A stretch of 64,000 bases of DNA, from assembly GCF_900094625.1 (NCBI RefSeq), contig NZ_FMAJ01000004.1, positions 124,001 through 188,000 of the forward strand. Direction: 5' to 3'. Positions 16,886 to 24,861 of this stretch are shown piece by piece; within the stretch, counting starts at the first letter, position 1, and each line of letters begins with the position of its first letter. Source of the stretch: Rhizobium aethiopicum. Lineage in GTDB: Bacteria; Pseudomonadota; Alphaproteobacteria; Rhizobiales; Rhizobiaceae. Under the pieces are notes generated by a model that saw only the letters and a program-made list of their open reading frames with translations, had not been told where the DNA came from and made no database searches. A program made the position numbers and the translations under genes.

Positions 16886-18259
16886 CTATGCCTCGGGCGC
16901 CGCCCCCTGCGCGATGATTTCTTCGACCACGGCCTTCGCCTGCACCCGAATATCGGGGACGGCCGTAATTTCCCAGAATTGACCCGCCGTCAAGGCGCCT
17001 ACTGCAAACAGCCGGGCGGGGGAGATCCCAGATGGCGCCACGACCTCGGAATTGGCGTCTACCTGGATCCCGAGGCCCAGCGGATCGGCGGCGATCAGCT
17101 GAAACCGGCTCATTTCCTTCAAAAGCGGTGAATGGCTGATCCCTGCACGTTCCATTCCCGTGCAGTTGACCAGCCAATCGGTCCTGATCCCGGCGAAATC
17201 ATGTGTTGCTCTGACCCGATAGCCCGCAAGAAGCCTGCCCTTCTCGGCCCCGAGCGATTTCAGGAAGCCCGCATGGAAGCGAACAGTTCCTTCCGAGACG
17301 AGTTTGGCGAACCTGTCGAAGACGTCAGGCGCAACGCGGTGACGATGGATGTTCCACCAGGGAAGGGCATGCCTGAGGAAGCGGGCCCGCTCCATGTCGG
17401 AAAGCCGTTGCCAGAGAGCCTGCGTGACAGGCCGCAGACCATCCATCACACCTCGCCAGTCGTCGACCAACCTGCTCTTTTCCCGCAGGCTCTTCAATAT
17501 GCCGCTAATCGTGCCGGGGAGCGACGCAACGTCGATCGGCAGAGGCGAAGGCGGCTTCCTCGCATGGCCGAGCGGCGCTAATCCGCGGCGCGAAAGCACG
17601 TCGATCCTGCCTCGATGGCCGTGAGCACGCAGCGCGAGAACCTGATCGATCATCGTCAAGCCGGAACCCAGGATGCAGACCGTATCGGACGATGCGACGC
17701 GTCTCAGCCAGGAAAGCCGCCACGGGTTCTCGACGATCCGCGATCGCATCGGCAGTGGCACGCCTGTTGGATCGACCGGCAGGTTGGCGTTGCCGACGCC
17801 AAGGCAGAGCACCACGTTCCTTCCGGCAATCTCGTCGCCATTGCCGAGATGGAAGGCCAGAGTGCTGTTGTAACGTTCCACGCATCCCGCCGCCTTGGCC
17901 CGGATGAAATCAACCCGGCAGCGGCCATCACGCCTTCGGAGCAGCTGCGCGAGCGTATCCCTTACATAAAGACCGTAATCGCTGCGCGAGGCGAAATCAC
18001 CGGACTGCAGCCGCCGCCCGCGATTTTTCAACCAGTCGACGAAGTCGTCCGGCCGATGCGGCTTCAGGCTCATTCGGCCCGCTGGGACGTTGAGACGATG
18101 GAGATAGAGTTCCGTCCGGTACGCCGTCCCGCGGCCGAAGCCGGGATCGTCCCCAACAACGGCAACCATCGCCGAAGCTGGAAGCTGCTCGATGAGATTG
18201 CAGGTCACTGATATCGCCGAAAAACCGGAACCCACCACGATAACATCGTATATCAACAC
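16886..18259 (-). CDS. FAD/NAD(P)-binding flavoprotein
   Basis: Flavoprotein of 457 residues. An N-terminal dinucleotide fold is seen (VIVVGSGFSAISV, a GxGxxA variant), then GFGRGTAYRT and LHRLNVPAGRM, and a second Rossmann motif VCILGSGLTMIDQVLAL. The C-terminal LFAVGALTAGQFWEITAVPDIR is characteristic of the NAD_binding_9 type family of putative oxidoreductases. The start is a GTG preceded by GGGAGAAT; no better ATG exists. It is divergent from tauA and shares its control region, so a role in oxidation of a sulfur compound is plausible but unproven. Confidence 0.8.
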   Translation of the reverse strand: MLIYDVIVVGSGFSAISVTCNLIEQLPASAMVAVVGDDPGFGRGTAYRTELYLHRLNVPAGRMSLKPHRPDDFVDWLKNRGRRLQSGDFASRSDYGLYVRDTLAQLLRRRDGRCRVDFIRAKAAGCVERYNSTLAFHLGNGDEIAGRNVVLCLGVGNANLPVDPTGVPLPMRSRIVENPWRLSWLRRVASSDTVCILGSGLTMIDQVLALRAHGHRGRIDVLSRRGLAPLGHARKPPSPLPIDVASLPGTISGILKSLREKSRLVDDWRGVMDGLRPVTQALWQRLSDMERARFLRHALPWWNIHRHRVAPDVFDRFAKLVSEGTVRFHAGFLKSLGAEKGRLLAGYRVRATHDFAGIRTDWLVNCTGMERAGISHSPLLKEMSRFQLIAADPLGLGIQVDANSEVVAPSGISPARLFAVGALTAGQFWEITAVPDIRVQAKAVVEEIIAQGAAPEA

Positions 18260-18346
18260 ATTCTCCCTGAGGGTCCCTCACCTTCGCTTTTGCCGCTCAC
18301 TCGTCCTCCGCCCGCGCAACCGGCAGAATCGCGGAAACAAATGTCT

Positions 18347-18365
18347 CTATAGTCTATAAATATAG
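18347..18365. promoter_or_regulatory. Candidate sulfur-linked promoter element in flavoprotein/tauA gap
   Basis: CTATAGTCTATAAATATAG, with outer arms CTATA/TATAG. The core TAGTCTATAAA is exactly shared with the element at 33938. A related GTCTACAAA element lies at 24123 before the FMN reductase. It sits between the divergent starts at 18259 and 18458. Confidence 0.5.
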
Positions 18366-18457
18366 TTTGTTATTTCTCCCGCTAGCCCATTCTCAACCAT
18401 TACGCTTTTCAGGGTGAGATCAAGGGCCGCATGTGGCCCTGAACAAAGGGGCTCGAG

Positions 18458-19471
18458 ATGAATTTCAGAAATTTGATTGCCGCGATCGCCGTCGGCGTCG
18501 GAACTCTTGCAACAGCTGTTGTCGCGGAGGCGGCAGATAAAAAGGTCGTCGTCGGCTATCAAACCGATGCACTGCCGTCTTCGGTCGCGATCGCCAATGG
18601 CGAATTTTCCAAGACGACCGGTTACGAGATCGACTTCCGCAAGTTTAATTCGGGAGCTGAGATTTTTGCTGCCATCGCCTCGGGCGATGTCCAGGTCGGC
18701 TATGTCGGCTCCAGCCCGTTTGCGGCTGCGGTATCCCGGGGACTGGAGGTCAAGGCCTTCTACCTCGCCTCCATCTCGGGCATCGACGAAGCTCTCGTCG
18801 TCCGCAACGGCTCCGGCATCGAAAGCCTGAAGGATCTGAAGGGCAAAAAGCTTGCCGCCGCGCCCGTGTCGACCGACCACTATCAGCTGCTGGCGCTGAT
18901 CAAATTCCTGGGCCTGACGGAAAGGGACGTCCAGGTCTTCGCAATTCCCCAGCCGGAGATCGTCGCAAGCTTTAACCGCGGCGACATCGACGGCGGCTTC
19001 GTCTGGGATCCGGCGCTGACCGAACTGAAGAAGAACGGCAAAGTCCTCGTGACATCCAAGGACGTGGCGGACAAGGGTGCGCCTACCTTCTCGGCCTGGG
19101 TCGCGACCTCAAAGTTCGCCGCCGACAATCCGGAATTCCTGAAGGGTTTTGCCTCGGTCGTTACCAAATACTACGCATCCTTCGCGGCTGATAAATCCGC
19201 CTGGGGGTCCGACAGCGACAACGCCAAGTCGCTCGCCAAGCTTCTCGGCGGAACGCCCGAGCAGCAGGCTTCGGCCTTGAAGAACCTGACGCTGCTCCCC
19301 CCCGAAGTCCAGGCATCGGACGCCTGGCTCGGCGGCGGAGAGAAGGCTGGCGCCGGCAAGATCCTCAAGGACACGGCATCATTCCTGAAGGAACAGGGCA
19401 AGGTGTCCGGCGTGCTGGACAATTACGGAAGCTTCGTCACCGCCGATGCGCTCGCCGGCGTCAGCAACTGA
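18458..19471 (+). CDS. tauA: Taurine ABC transporter substrate-binding protein
   Basis: Periplasmic binding protein of 337 residues. The signal peptide ends near AVVAEAA (residue ~26). VVVGYQTDALPSSVA, DFRKFNSGAEI, ALASGDVQ-like AIASGDVQVGYVGSSPFA, EALVVRNGSGI, STDHYQLLALIKFLGL and RGDIDGGFVWDPAL follow the same order as Escherichia coli TauA. It is followed by the matching ATPase and permease. It should import taurine or another small alkanesulfonate as a sulfur source. The exact sulfonate cannot be read from sequence. Confidence 0.88.
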   Translation: MNFRNLIAAIAVGVGTLATAVVAEAADKKVVVGYQTDALPSSVAIANGEFSKTTGYEIDFRKFNSGAEIFAAIASGDVQVGYVGSSPFAAAVSRGLEVKAFYLASISGIDEALVVRNGSGIESLKDLKGKKLAAAPVSTDHYQLLALIKFLGLTERDVQVFAIPQPEIVASFNRGDIDGGFVWDPALTELKKNGKVLVTSKDVADKGAPTFSAWVATSKFAADNPEFLKGFASVVTKYYASFAADKSAWGSDSDNAKSLAKLLGGTPEQQASALKNLTLLPPEVQASDAWLGGGEKAGAGKILKDTASFLKEQGKVSGVLDNYGSFVTADALAGVSN

Positions 19472-19480
19472 TCCTCCCCA

Positions 19481-19508
19481 ACGCCGGCGCGGCTTGCCGC
19501 GCCGGCGT
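19481..19508 (+). other. Perfect 13-bp intercistronic hairpin after tauA
   Basis: ACGCCGGCGCGGC, TT, GCCGCGCCGGCGT: a perfect GC-rich inverted repeat between tauA and tauB, without a T-run. It probably stabilises the upstream tauA message or lowers read-through. Confidence 0.7.
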
Positions 19509-19527
19509 CTAACATGCGAGTACCCAT

Positions 19528-20316
19528 ATGCTCAAAGTCGACCACGCCAGCGTTTTCTTCGCCGCCCGCGACGGGCGGACCGTTCACGCGCTTGATCGCG
19601 TCTCTTTCGATATTCCCGAACGCGGTTTTGTCGTCGCACTCGGAGCCTCGGGCTGCGGCAAATCAACCCTTCTCAACGCGATTGCCGGTTTTCTTCCGCT
19701 GTCCGACGGCCGGATAACGCTCGACGGCCGCAGCGTCGAAGGACCGGGTGCCGATCGCGGCGTCATCTTCCAGAAGGACTCGCTGCTGCCCTGGAAGTCA
19801 GTCATCGACAATGTCGCGCTCGGCCTGAAATTCGCCCACATAAACCGAAAAGAGCGGCAAGCCCATGCCCTGGAACTGCTCCGGCTCGTCGGCCTCGACG
19901 AATTCGCCGGCGCCTTTCCCTACGAGCTGTCCGGCGGCATGCGCCAGCGCGTCGGCATCGCACGGGCTCTGGCGACAAATCCTGATATCCTGCTGATGGA
20001 CGAGCCGTTCGGCGCGCTCGACAGCCTGACCCGTGAGCAGATGCAGGAACTGCTGGTTTCCGTCTGGAATAAGACGGCAAAGAAGGTCTTCTTCATCACG
20101 CATTCGATCGAAGAGGCCCTGTTCCTGGGCACACAGGTCCTCGTCATGTCACCTCGACCGGGGCGCGTCGTAGCGCGCTTCGATCTCGATTTCATCAGCC
20201 GCTTCGCCGAAACAGGTGATGCCCGGGCGATCAAGAGTTCGCCGCAATTTGCCGAGCTGCGCGAGGAAATCCGCGCCATTCTCCACAGCACCGAAGATTT
20301 GAGGAGCGTCGCATGA
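19528..20316 (+). CDS. tauB: Taurine/sulfonate ABC transporter ATP-binding protein
   Basis: ATPase of 262 residues. Walker A is GASGCGKST, the Q-loop [14 protein letters not shown] is typical of the nitrate/sulfonate/taurine family, the signature is [15 protein letters not shown], Walker [21 protein letters not shown] and the H-loop [14 protein letters not shown]. The stop overlaps the tauC start (ATGA). It has a weak ribosome-binding site, consistent with lower expression than tauA. Confidence 0.9.
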   Translation: MLKVDHASVFFAARDGRTVHALDRVSFDIPERGFVVALGASGCGKSTLLNAIAGFLPLSDGRITLDGRSVEGPGADRGVIFQKDSLLPWKSVIDNVALGLKFAHINRKERQAHALELLRLVGLDEFAGAFPYELSGGMRQRVGIARALATNPDILLMDEPFGALDSLTREQMQELLVSVWNKTAKKVFFITHSIEEALFLGTQVLVMSPRPGRVVARFDLDFISRFAETGDARAIKSSPQFAELREEIRAILHSTEDLRSVA

Positions 20317-21164
20317 GCGATATAACACAGGCTCCGATTGCGGCTCACGCCGAGGAGCGCCAGGTCAAGCTGGTGAAAATGGCCAGTTTCGGCGCCGGTG
20401 AGAAATCGACGGTGGTGATCAGCATTGCCACCGCGCTCGCCATATTGCTGCTGTGGTGGCTCGTCGCCGCGCTTGGCGTCGTCCCGCACCTGTTCCTGCC
20501 GCGTCCGGACGAGGTGCTGACGCAGATCGGCGTCATCTATCACGACGGCTATGCCGGCGCATCGCTTGCCGAGCACGTCTCTGCAAGCCTGTTCCGCATC
20601 GTCGTCGCCGCCCTGATTGCCATCTCCGCCGGCATTCCGCTCGGATTGCTGATGGGCCTGAACCGCTGGGCGAAAGGCGTGCTCGACGCGCCAATCGAGT
20701 TCTACTGGCCGCTTCCGCCCCTCGCCTACCTGCCGCTGATGATCATCTGGCTCGGCATCGGCGAGACGTCGAAGATCACGCTGCTGGTGCTTGCGATGTT
20801 CGCGCCGATCTGCCTCTCGGCCCAGGCCGGTGTTCGTTCGCTTCCGATCGAACGCGTCAATGCCGCCCGGTCGCTCGGTGCCAGCCGGCTGCAGCTTTTC
20901 CTCGACATCGTCCTGCCGTCGGCCCTGCCCGAGATCCTCACCGGCATCCGCATTGCGCTCGGTGTCGGCTGGAGCACGCTGGTTGCCGCCGAACTGATCG
21001 CCTCCACGCGTGGGATCGGCTTCATGATCATGTCGGCCTCGCAGTTTTTGGCGACCGACGTCGTCTTCGTCGGCATAGCCATCATCGCAATCTCAGCCTT
21101 CACCTTTTCGGCCGCTGTGCGCTTCCTCGAGGCCTTCCTCGTGCCGTGGAAAGGCAAGCTCTGA
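20313..21164 (+). CDS. tauC: Taurine/sulfonate ABC transporter permease
   Basis: Inner-membrane permease of 283 residues with about six helices, starting near residue 35 after a hydrophilic N-terminus. [40 protein letters not shown] is the EAA loop and its continuation; I cite it by its first residues [12 protein letters not shown] at about 187. [17 protein letters not shown] is typical of SsuC/TauC permeases. Translationally coupled to tauB. Last gene of the transport operon; it converges on chaC. Confidence 0.88.
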   Translation: MSDITQAPIAAHAEERQVKLVKMASFGAGEKSTVVISIATALAILLLWWLVAALGVVPHLFLPRPDEVLTQIGVIYHDGYAGASLAEHVSASLFRIVVAALIAISAGIPLGLLMGLNRWAKGVLDAPIEFYWPLPPLAYLPLMIIWLGIGETSKITLLVLAMFAPICLSAQAGVRSLPIERVNAARSLGASRLQLFLDIVLPSALPEILTGIRIALGVGWSTLVAAELIASTRGIGFMIMSASQFLATDVVFVGIAIIAISAFTFSAAVRFLEAFLVPWKGKL

Positions 21165-21170
21165 GGGAGT

Positions 21171-21207
21171 GGCGGCAGGGCAGCCATATCAATGGCGTCC
21201 TGCCGCC
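21171..21207. terminator. Convergent stem-loop at tauC/chaC junction
   Basis: GGCGGCAGG pairs with CCTGCCGCC 19 nt downstream, with an inner GCCAT/ATGGC pair. The structure overlaps the last codons of chaC on the opposite strand and could end transcription from both sides. No long T-run, so intrinsic strength is uncertain. Confidence 0.5.
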
Positions 21208-21905
21208 CCGCTCAGCCCATGTATGGTGACAAGTTCGTCTGCGACGAGCTTCTGAAGCCGCCATAGATTGCGATCCCGGATGCCGCGCTCCTCCAGATGC
21301 TTCACCGTCAGATAGAGATATTCGGCGCACGAGCCCATGTGGCCACAGGCTCTCGCCAGCACCTGCGCCACCGTCTCCAGCGGCAACTTGCGGGAAACAC
21401 GCTCGCCCTTCGGGCCGGCCCAAAAGACCAGCGCACGCACGAGCTTGTCTGCGGTCTCGACCGGGATCCAGCGAACCGTCGCAGCGTCCTCCATCGAGCC
21501 GACCTCACGGCGGATCAACCGCCGAAACTGACCAAGGCGGTCCTCATCGGCGAGCCGGAAAAGGATGCCGTTGCAAAGTCCACCTCGGTCGAGAGCCATC
21601 ATCAGGCCTGGTTGAGCCTGCGTGCCCCGCCAGCGGGTCATCCTCAGGCAGAAGGACCGGTGCCACCCTCTCGCCGCGCCCTGCTGCGATTCGACGGCAT
21701 CGAAATCCGGCTTCCATATCAATGATCCATAAGCGAAAATCCAAAGCGGCCCGGCGTCGGATTCAAGCAGCAGCCTTGTGGCGAGCGTCTCCAGCTCCGC
21801 TTCGGTCAGCGGGCTCCGATGCGGCTCGGGACCCGGGTCGGCTTCCGGGCGAAGGCTCAGCGATACGAGCGCATCCGTGAGCGCCATTCCTCTTTCCCCG
21901 AGCAT
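21189..21905 (-). CDS. chaC: Glutathione-specific gamma-glutamylcyclotransferase, ChaC family
   Basis: ChaC-family enzyme of about 238 residues that splits glutathione into 5-oxoproline and Cys-Gly. The family signature WIFAYGSLIWKPDFD is present. The catalytic Glu is probably in RLIRREVGSMED, and RMTRWRGTQAQPGLMMALDRGG fits the active-site shell. I chose the ATG after GAGGTTCGC. A TTG start overlapping the upstream stop (21965) and a later ATG (21887) are alternatives. Next to taurine uptake genes it suggests release of glutathione sulfur during sulfur limitation. Confidence 0.85.
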   Translation of the reverse strand: MLGERGMALTDALVSLSLRPEADPGPEPHRSPLTEAELETLATRLLLESDAGPLWIFAYGSLIWKPDFDAVESQQGAARGWHRSFCLRMTRWRGTQAQPGLMMALDRGGLCNGILFRLADEDRLGQFRRLIRREVGSMEDAATVRWIPVETADKLVRALVFWAGPKGERVSRKLPLETVAQVLARACGHMGSCAEYLYLTVKHLEERGIRDRNLWRLQKLVADELVTIHGLSGAAGRH

Positions 21906-21961
21906 GCGAACCTCGCTTGGCCGAATCGCAGTCCGCTCAGGTGCCCGGATAACAGCCACCT

Positions 21962-22270
21962 TCAATGCACCGTAAACCTGGCCGCATCGGCCCGGCGCCG
22001 TTCCAAGCTGCGGATCAACATAGCCGCCTCCCTTACGATTGCCGAAAACGTCGCGTCGTCGGCATCAGCGATCCGTCCCGTCATATCGCGGATGACCGTC
22101 GTCAAATGGATGATCGAATGGCGGTTCTGCGCATCTTCCGGTCCGAACTGGCTGTCGGCCATGGCAAGCAGCGCCTGCACCAAACGATCCATGGTCTGGC
22201 GACGTCTGCTTCTCGGATCGGCGTTCGGGTCTTCGCTCAGGCGTAGCAGATCGGCGACGATGTCGGACAT
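21962..22270 (-). CDS. Conserved-looking hypothetical protein, helical
   Basis: A 102-residue acidic, mostly helical protein (MSDIVADLLRLSEDPNAD at the start; RRRQTMDRLVQALLAMADSQ and LTTVIRDMTGRI inside). I do not recognise a family. GGAAG precedes the ATG. It begins 12 nt after the RBBP9-like hydrolase stop and lies directly before chaC, so it is a real member of this run of tightly packed genes. No signal peptide or membrane helix is seen. Confidence 0.6.
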   Translation of the reverse strand: MSDIVADLLRLSEDPNADPRSRRRQTMDRLVQALLAMADSQFGPEDAQNRHSIIHLTTVIRDMTGRIADADDATFSAIVREAAMLIRSLERRRADAARFTVH

Positions 22271-22281
22271 TGCACTTCCAG

Positions 22282-22863
22282 TCACATCGCAAAAGCCGGC
22301 GGCATGGAAACGATGCGCTTTCGAACGCCAGAACGCGTCTTCAAGGCCTCCAGTAGCCGGTAGCCGTTGCGCCAGCGTCCGAAACCGCTGGCGACGTTGA
22401 TATGCCCGGCAAGACCGATATTCCTGGTCTCAGCGTTCCACAGCCGGCCGAACAGGGTCAGGCGGTCAACCGGCATGTAGGCGTCGTTCATGCTGCCGAC
22501 GACGATACTCGGAAAAGGCAGGGGCGCTGTCGGCATATCGCCGAACGAGATTTGCCCGGGATGCAGAATTTCCGTGGCCCGCAGGTCGCATGGCGCAACG
22601 AGCAAGGCCCCTTTCACGCGGCGCGCAACGCTTCGGCCGGCGAGCCGGGCAGCCAGCAGGCATCCGAGACTATGGGCAACCAGATAGGTCTCGCCCGCCT
22701 CTTCGACCGCGCTTTCCAGCCGCGGCAGCCAGCTACCAAGGTTCGGGTTGTCCCAGTCGTCCTGAATAACGCAACGACTGCCGGGCTGGTCCTGCAGCCA
22801 GTGCCGTTGCCAATGTCCTTCTCCCGAGCCGAACAGACCGGGAAGGATAAGTACGTCGCTCAT
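22282..22863 (-). CDS. RBBP9/YdeN family alpha/beta hydrolase
   Basis: Serine hydrolase of 193 residues. VLILPGLFGSGEGHWQRHW at the N-terminus, the nucleophile elbow VAHSLGCLLAARL, an Asp in VVGSMNDAYMP and the His in AGHINVASGFGRW define the YdeN/RBBP9 family. The substrate of bacterial members is unknown. Its start overlaps the stop of a 50-codon gene (ATGA), and the next gene follows after 12 nt. Cytoplasmic; no export signal. Confidence 0.85.
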   Translation of the reverse strand: MSDVLILPGLFGSGEGHWQRHWLQDQPGSRCVIQDDWDNPNLGSWLPRLESAVEEAGETYLVAHSLGCLLAARLAGRSVARRVKGALLVAPCDLRATEILHPGQISFGDMPTAPLPFPSIVVGSMNDAYMPVDRLTLFGRLWNAETRNIGLAGHINVASGFGRWRNGYRLLEALKTRSGVRKRIVSMPPAFAM

Positions 22864-23012
22864 CGGATCAGCCCGATCACCAGAGCGAACAGAAACGTGA
22901 AAGAGCCTGTTGTCATACAGATTCCGGCCGCGCGCCGGAATTGCGGCATGCGGCTCCCCGTTGCTCTACTCGCACTGTGCCGACCGAGGCCGGATTCAAC
23001 GACGATCGCCAT
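22860..23012 (-). CDS. 50-residue small protein with C-terminal membrane segment
   Basis: Short ORF preceded by an excellent ribosome-binding site (GAGGAGGTGGCGTG-ATG) and ending in a 4-nt overlap with the RBBP9-like gene. It starts MAIVVESGLGRH, is basic in the middle, and ends with the hydrophobic run GSFTFLFALVIGLIR, which could be one membrane helix. Such coupling on both sides argues that it is translated. No family recognised. Confidence 0.55.
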   Translation of the reverse strand: MAIVVESGLGRHSASRATGSRMPQFRRAAGICMTTGSFTFLFALVIGLIR

Positions 23013-23024
23013 CACGCCACCTCC

Positions 23025-23201
23025 TCAATACCAAATTCCGGGCATCGTGCCCCAATAGTGGAGTTCATATTCGCGGGCGGATCGGTCACGGTCATCGTCC
23101 CGGATGAGCAACGCGTTTACAGACCCTCGCGTAACCACCGTCTTCGGCTTGAGAAGGCGGTCGACCGCGAGCTTCAGCCACACGTCGAAATCAAGCTTCA
23201 T
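23025..23201 (-). CDS. 58-residue hypothetical protein
   Basis: Small basic protein: MKLDFDVWLKLAVDRLLKPK at the start, then VVTRGSVNALLIRDDDRDRS and a Tyr/Trp-rich end (YELHYWGTMPGIWY). The ATG follows GGGAGGTTCGC. It is the first of the chain 23201-21189 (two small proteins, hydrolase, hypothetical, chaC), all nearly touching. I do not recognise the family. A homologue search with the C-terminal YELHYWG motif would be informative. Confidence 0.55.
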   Translation of the reverse strand: MKLDFDVWLKLAVDRLLKPKTVVTRGSVNALLIRDDDRDRSAREYELHYWGTMPGIWY

Positions 23202-23232
23202 GCGAACCTCCCTATGGACCGACACTCTCCAG

Positions 23233-23325
23233 CTAAAGCGCGTCGCGATCTTTCAGATTCGCTCCTCGCGCTGTAGATCCTTGTTTTCCGCATGTCGTTG
23301 CCGCACTTTTGGCTCGACATTCTAG
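23233..23325. repeat. Dispersed ~100-bp intergenic repeat, copy 2
   Basis: Starts CTAAAGCGCGTCGCG, continues ATCTTTCAGATTCGCTCCTC, and ends GCTCGACATTCTAG. It matches the copy at 4898-5000 but is about 10 bp shorter in the second half. The terminal CTAG contains the stop codon of the small gene at 23322-23519. Confidence 0.75.
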
Positions 23326-23519
23326 GAAATCAGCGAATGACGTCGAGCATTGGCAAGTAGATCGCGAAGCGCCGCGCTCGGTCCGTAGAGCATCAGCAGG
23401 CGGTTCTCTTCCCGTTTGGCGAGGCGATAGCGCCTCGCGAATTCGAAGACGCTCCACATCTGCTCGCCCGCTCCGGATCTTTCCGCATCGTTCGCCGCAG
23501 CCTCCTGAGACCTGATCAT
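23322..23519 (-). CDS. Small (65 aa) protein, paralogue of the 54.3-kb small protein
   Basis: The segment MWSVFEFARRYRLAKREE, LLMLYGPSAALRDLL, NARR aligns with VWSVTEFCARHRINAEEQ, LLKLFGPFATACELL, NARR of the minus-strand small gene at 54330-54518. Two copies of the same 40-residue pattern (WSVxEFxxRxR, LLxLxGPxA, LLxNARR) in one window support real genes. The N-terminus is acidic and unrelated. It starts 10 nt after the FMN reductase stop; its own stop lies in the repeat end. Function unknown; a helix-turn-helix-like small regulator is one guess. Confidence 0.6.
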   Translation of the reverse strand: MIRSQEAAANDAERSGAGEQMWSVFEFARRYRLAKREENRLLMLYGPSAALRDLLANARRHSLIS

Positions 23520-23529
23520 GGCGGCGATC

Positions 23530-24090
23530 CTATTCGGCCGCCGCCAAAGCGGGCTTCACCTCAGGGAAGAAAGCCGCCAGTTCCCCGACCACTTCGCCGA
23601 TGCGGCTCGAAAGCGCATCCGAAGAGATCGCGTAGTCGGTAAAGTCGCGATCGGAGGCGTAAACTGCAGTCGGCAACGTATAGGCCATGAAGAAGCCGAA
23701 CAGCGGACGAAGCTGATGCTCGACCATCAGCGCGTGCCGGTCGCCGCCGCCAGTCGCCGTGATGATGATCGGCTTCGCCCTCAGTTCGTGCGGGTCGATC
23801 AGATCGATAAGGTGCTTGAAATGGCCGGGATAGGATCCCTTGTAGGTCGGCGAGCCGATGATCAGGGCATCGGCGTGCACGATGTCGTCGAGGACGCGCC
23901 TCGCCTGCTCATCGAGGTCCTTGCGCCATAAGGAGCTTCCCAGTGATGGACCGACATCATTGAGATCATAGGTCTTGCTCGTAAAGTCGTAACGATCGCT
24001 CGCGCGTTCGGCAACATGCCGGACGAGGGCCAGTGTCTTCGACGGACGATTGAAGCTGCCAGCAATGCCGACGAGTTTGAAACCTGACAT
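23530..24090 (-). CDS. NADPH-dependent FMN reductase, SsuE/MsuE-like
   Basis: Flavodoxin-fold reductase of 186 residues. KLVGIAGSFNRPSKTLALVRHV is the phosphate-binding loop, given as the first 15 residues KLVGIAGSFNRPSKT. DALIIGSPTYKGSYPGHFKHLIDLI is the conserved FMN region around GSPTYKGSYPG, and TATGGGDRHALMVEHQLRPL follows. These match the reductases that feed sulfonate monooxygenases. The ATG after AGAGAGGAAAACTG is chosen. A GTCTA inverted repeat lies 33 bp upstream. It could serve the flavin monooxygenases of the neighbouring operon, which lacks its own reductase. Confidence 0.87.
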   Translation of the reverse strand: MSGFKLVGIAGSFNRPSKTLALVRHVAERASDRYDFTSKTYDLNDVGPSLGSSLWRKDLDEQARRVLDDIVHADALIIGSPTYKGSYPGHFKHLIDLIDPHELRAKPIIITATGGGDRHALMVEHQLRPLFGFFMAYTLPTAVYASDRDFTDYAISSDALSSRIGEVVGELAAFFPEVKPALAAAE

Positions 24091-24122
24091 CAGTTTTCCT
24101 CTCTGTGATTGCGTCAACTATT

Positions 24123-24141
24123 GTCTACAAAATTGATAGAT
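24123..24141. promoter_or_regulatory. GTCTA-N9-TAGAT element before FMN reductase gene
   Basis: GTCTACAAAATTGATAGAT. Read toward the gene it is ATCTATCAATTTTGTAGAC, which aligns with GTCTACTGATTTTATAGAC before the monooxygenase operon at 33957. A candidate shared operator overlapping the promoter. Confidence 0.5.
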
Positions 24142-24210
24142 TAAAGGAATAGGCGTCTCTCCTTGCTTGCCGAGGTGAAAAAATTTCGTCCTCGCCGCGG
24201 TTGATCGCGC

Positions 24211-24807
24211 CTAAGGCCTGTCGCCACCGAGATGGCGTTCGAGGAAGGGCAGATTGTCCTGGCCCCAATAGAGCTCGCCATCATAAACGTAGCTCGGAAA
24301 ACCGAAGACGCCGCTGTTGCGGGCATGCACCCGATCCGCCGACCACTTGTTCTGGACATCGCCGTCGGCTTGCCGCCTGAGAAGTGCGGCGCCATCGAAA
24401 CCGGCGGCGTTAACGATCGCCTCGCGCACATCGGGCCTGCCGATATCCTTCGCCTCGCGCCAGAAGGCGTGCTGCAGGGCACGGGCGACGCCGATCCAAT
24501 CCCGCCGGTCGAGATGGGCGGCGATCACGAAGAGAGAGGCCGGCGTCGGATCGCTGAGCTCCGGACGATGCTCGAGCCACAGCTCCTTGCCGCGCACGCG
24601 CGCCCAGCGTTTGAGGTCCCGCGTCCAGTAGGCGCGGCGGATTTCCGGACGGTTGCGTGAGAAGATGCCGCCGTTTTCTTCGACCACCGTCGTCAGATAG
24701 GGCGTAATGACCACGTCGTTCTTCGCCGCCAATTCGGTAAAGGCGTCGAAGCCGATGTAGGACCAGGGCGAGCCGATCGAAAAGAAGTATTCTACCGTTT
24801 TGGTCAC
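24211..24807 (-). CDS. DsbA-family/2-hydroxychromene-2-carboxylate isomerase-like protein
   Basis: Thioredoxin-fold protein of 198 residues. YFFSIGSPWSYIGFDAF at the N-terminus has Ser-Pro-Trp where DsbA has a CxxC, as in kappa-class glutathione transferases and HCCA isomerases. ARNSGVFGFPSYVYDGELYWGQDNLPFLE is the typical C-terminal part (GVFGFPSYVYDGELYWGQD). Start GTG follows GAGGGACATTCATCA. It lies 54 nt after the LLM gene of the S-compound operon, so a glutathione-dependent step on a thiol adduct is conceivable. Confidence 0.8.
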   Translation of the reverse strand: MTKTVEYFFSIGSPWSYIGFDAFTELAAKNDVVITPYLTTVVEENGGIFSRNRPEIRRAYWTRDLKRWARVRGKELWLEHRPELSDPTPASLFVIAAHLDRRDWIGVARALQHAFWREAKDIGRPDVREAIVNAAGFDGAALLRRQADGDVQNKWSADRVHARNSGVFGFPSYVYDGELYWGQDNLPFLERHLGGDRP

Positions 24808-24861
24808 TGATGAATGTCCCTCGTAAAGCGATTGTTCTGGCGTCGATTGTCGGTGATCAAA

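Noticed and set aside
21962..22246. Open frames on the + strand opposite the 102-residue gene
   Set aside because: The minus-strand frame has a ribosome-binding site and is coupled to both neighbours, whereas the + frames have no context.
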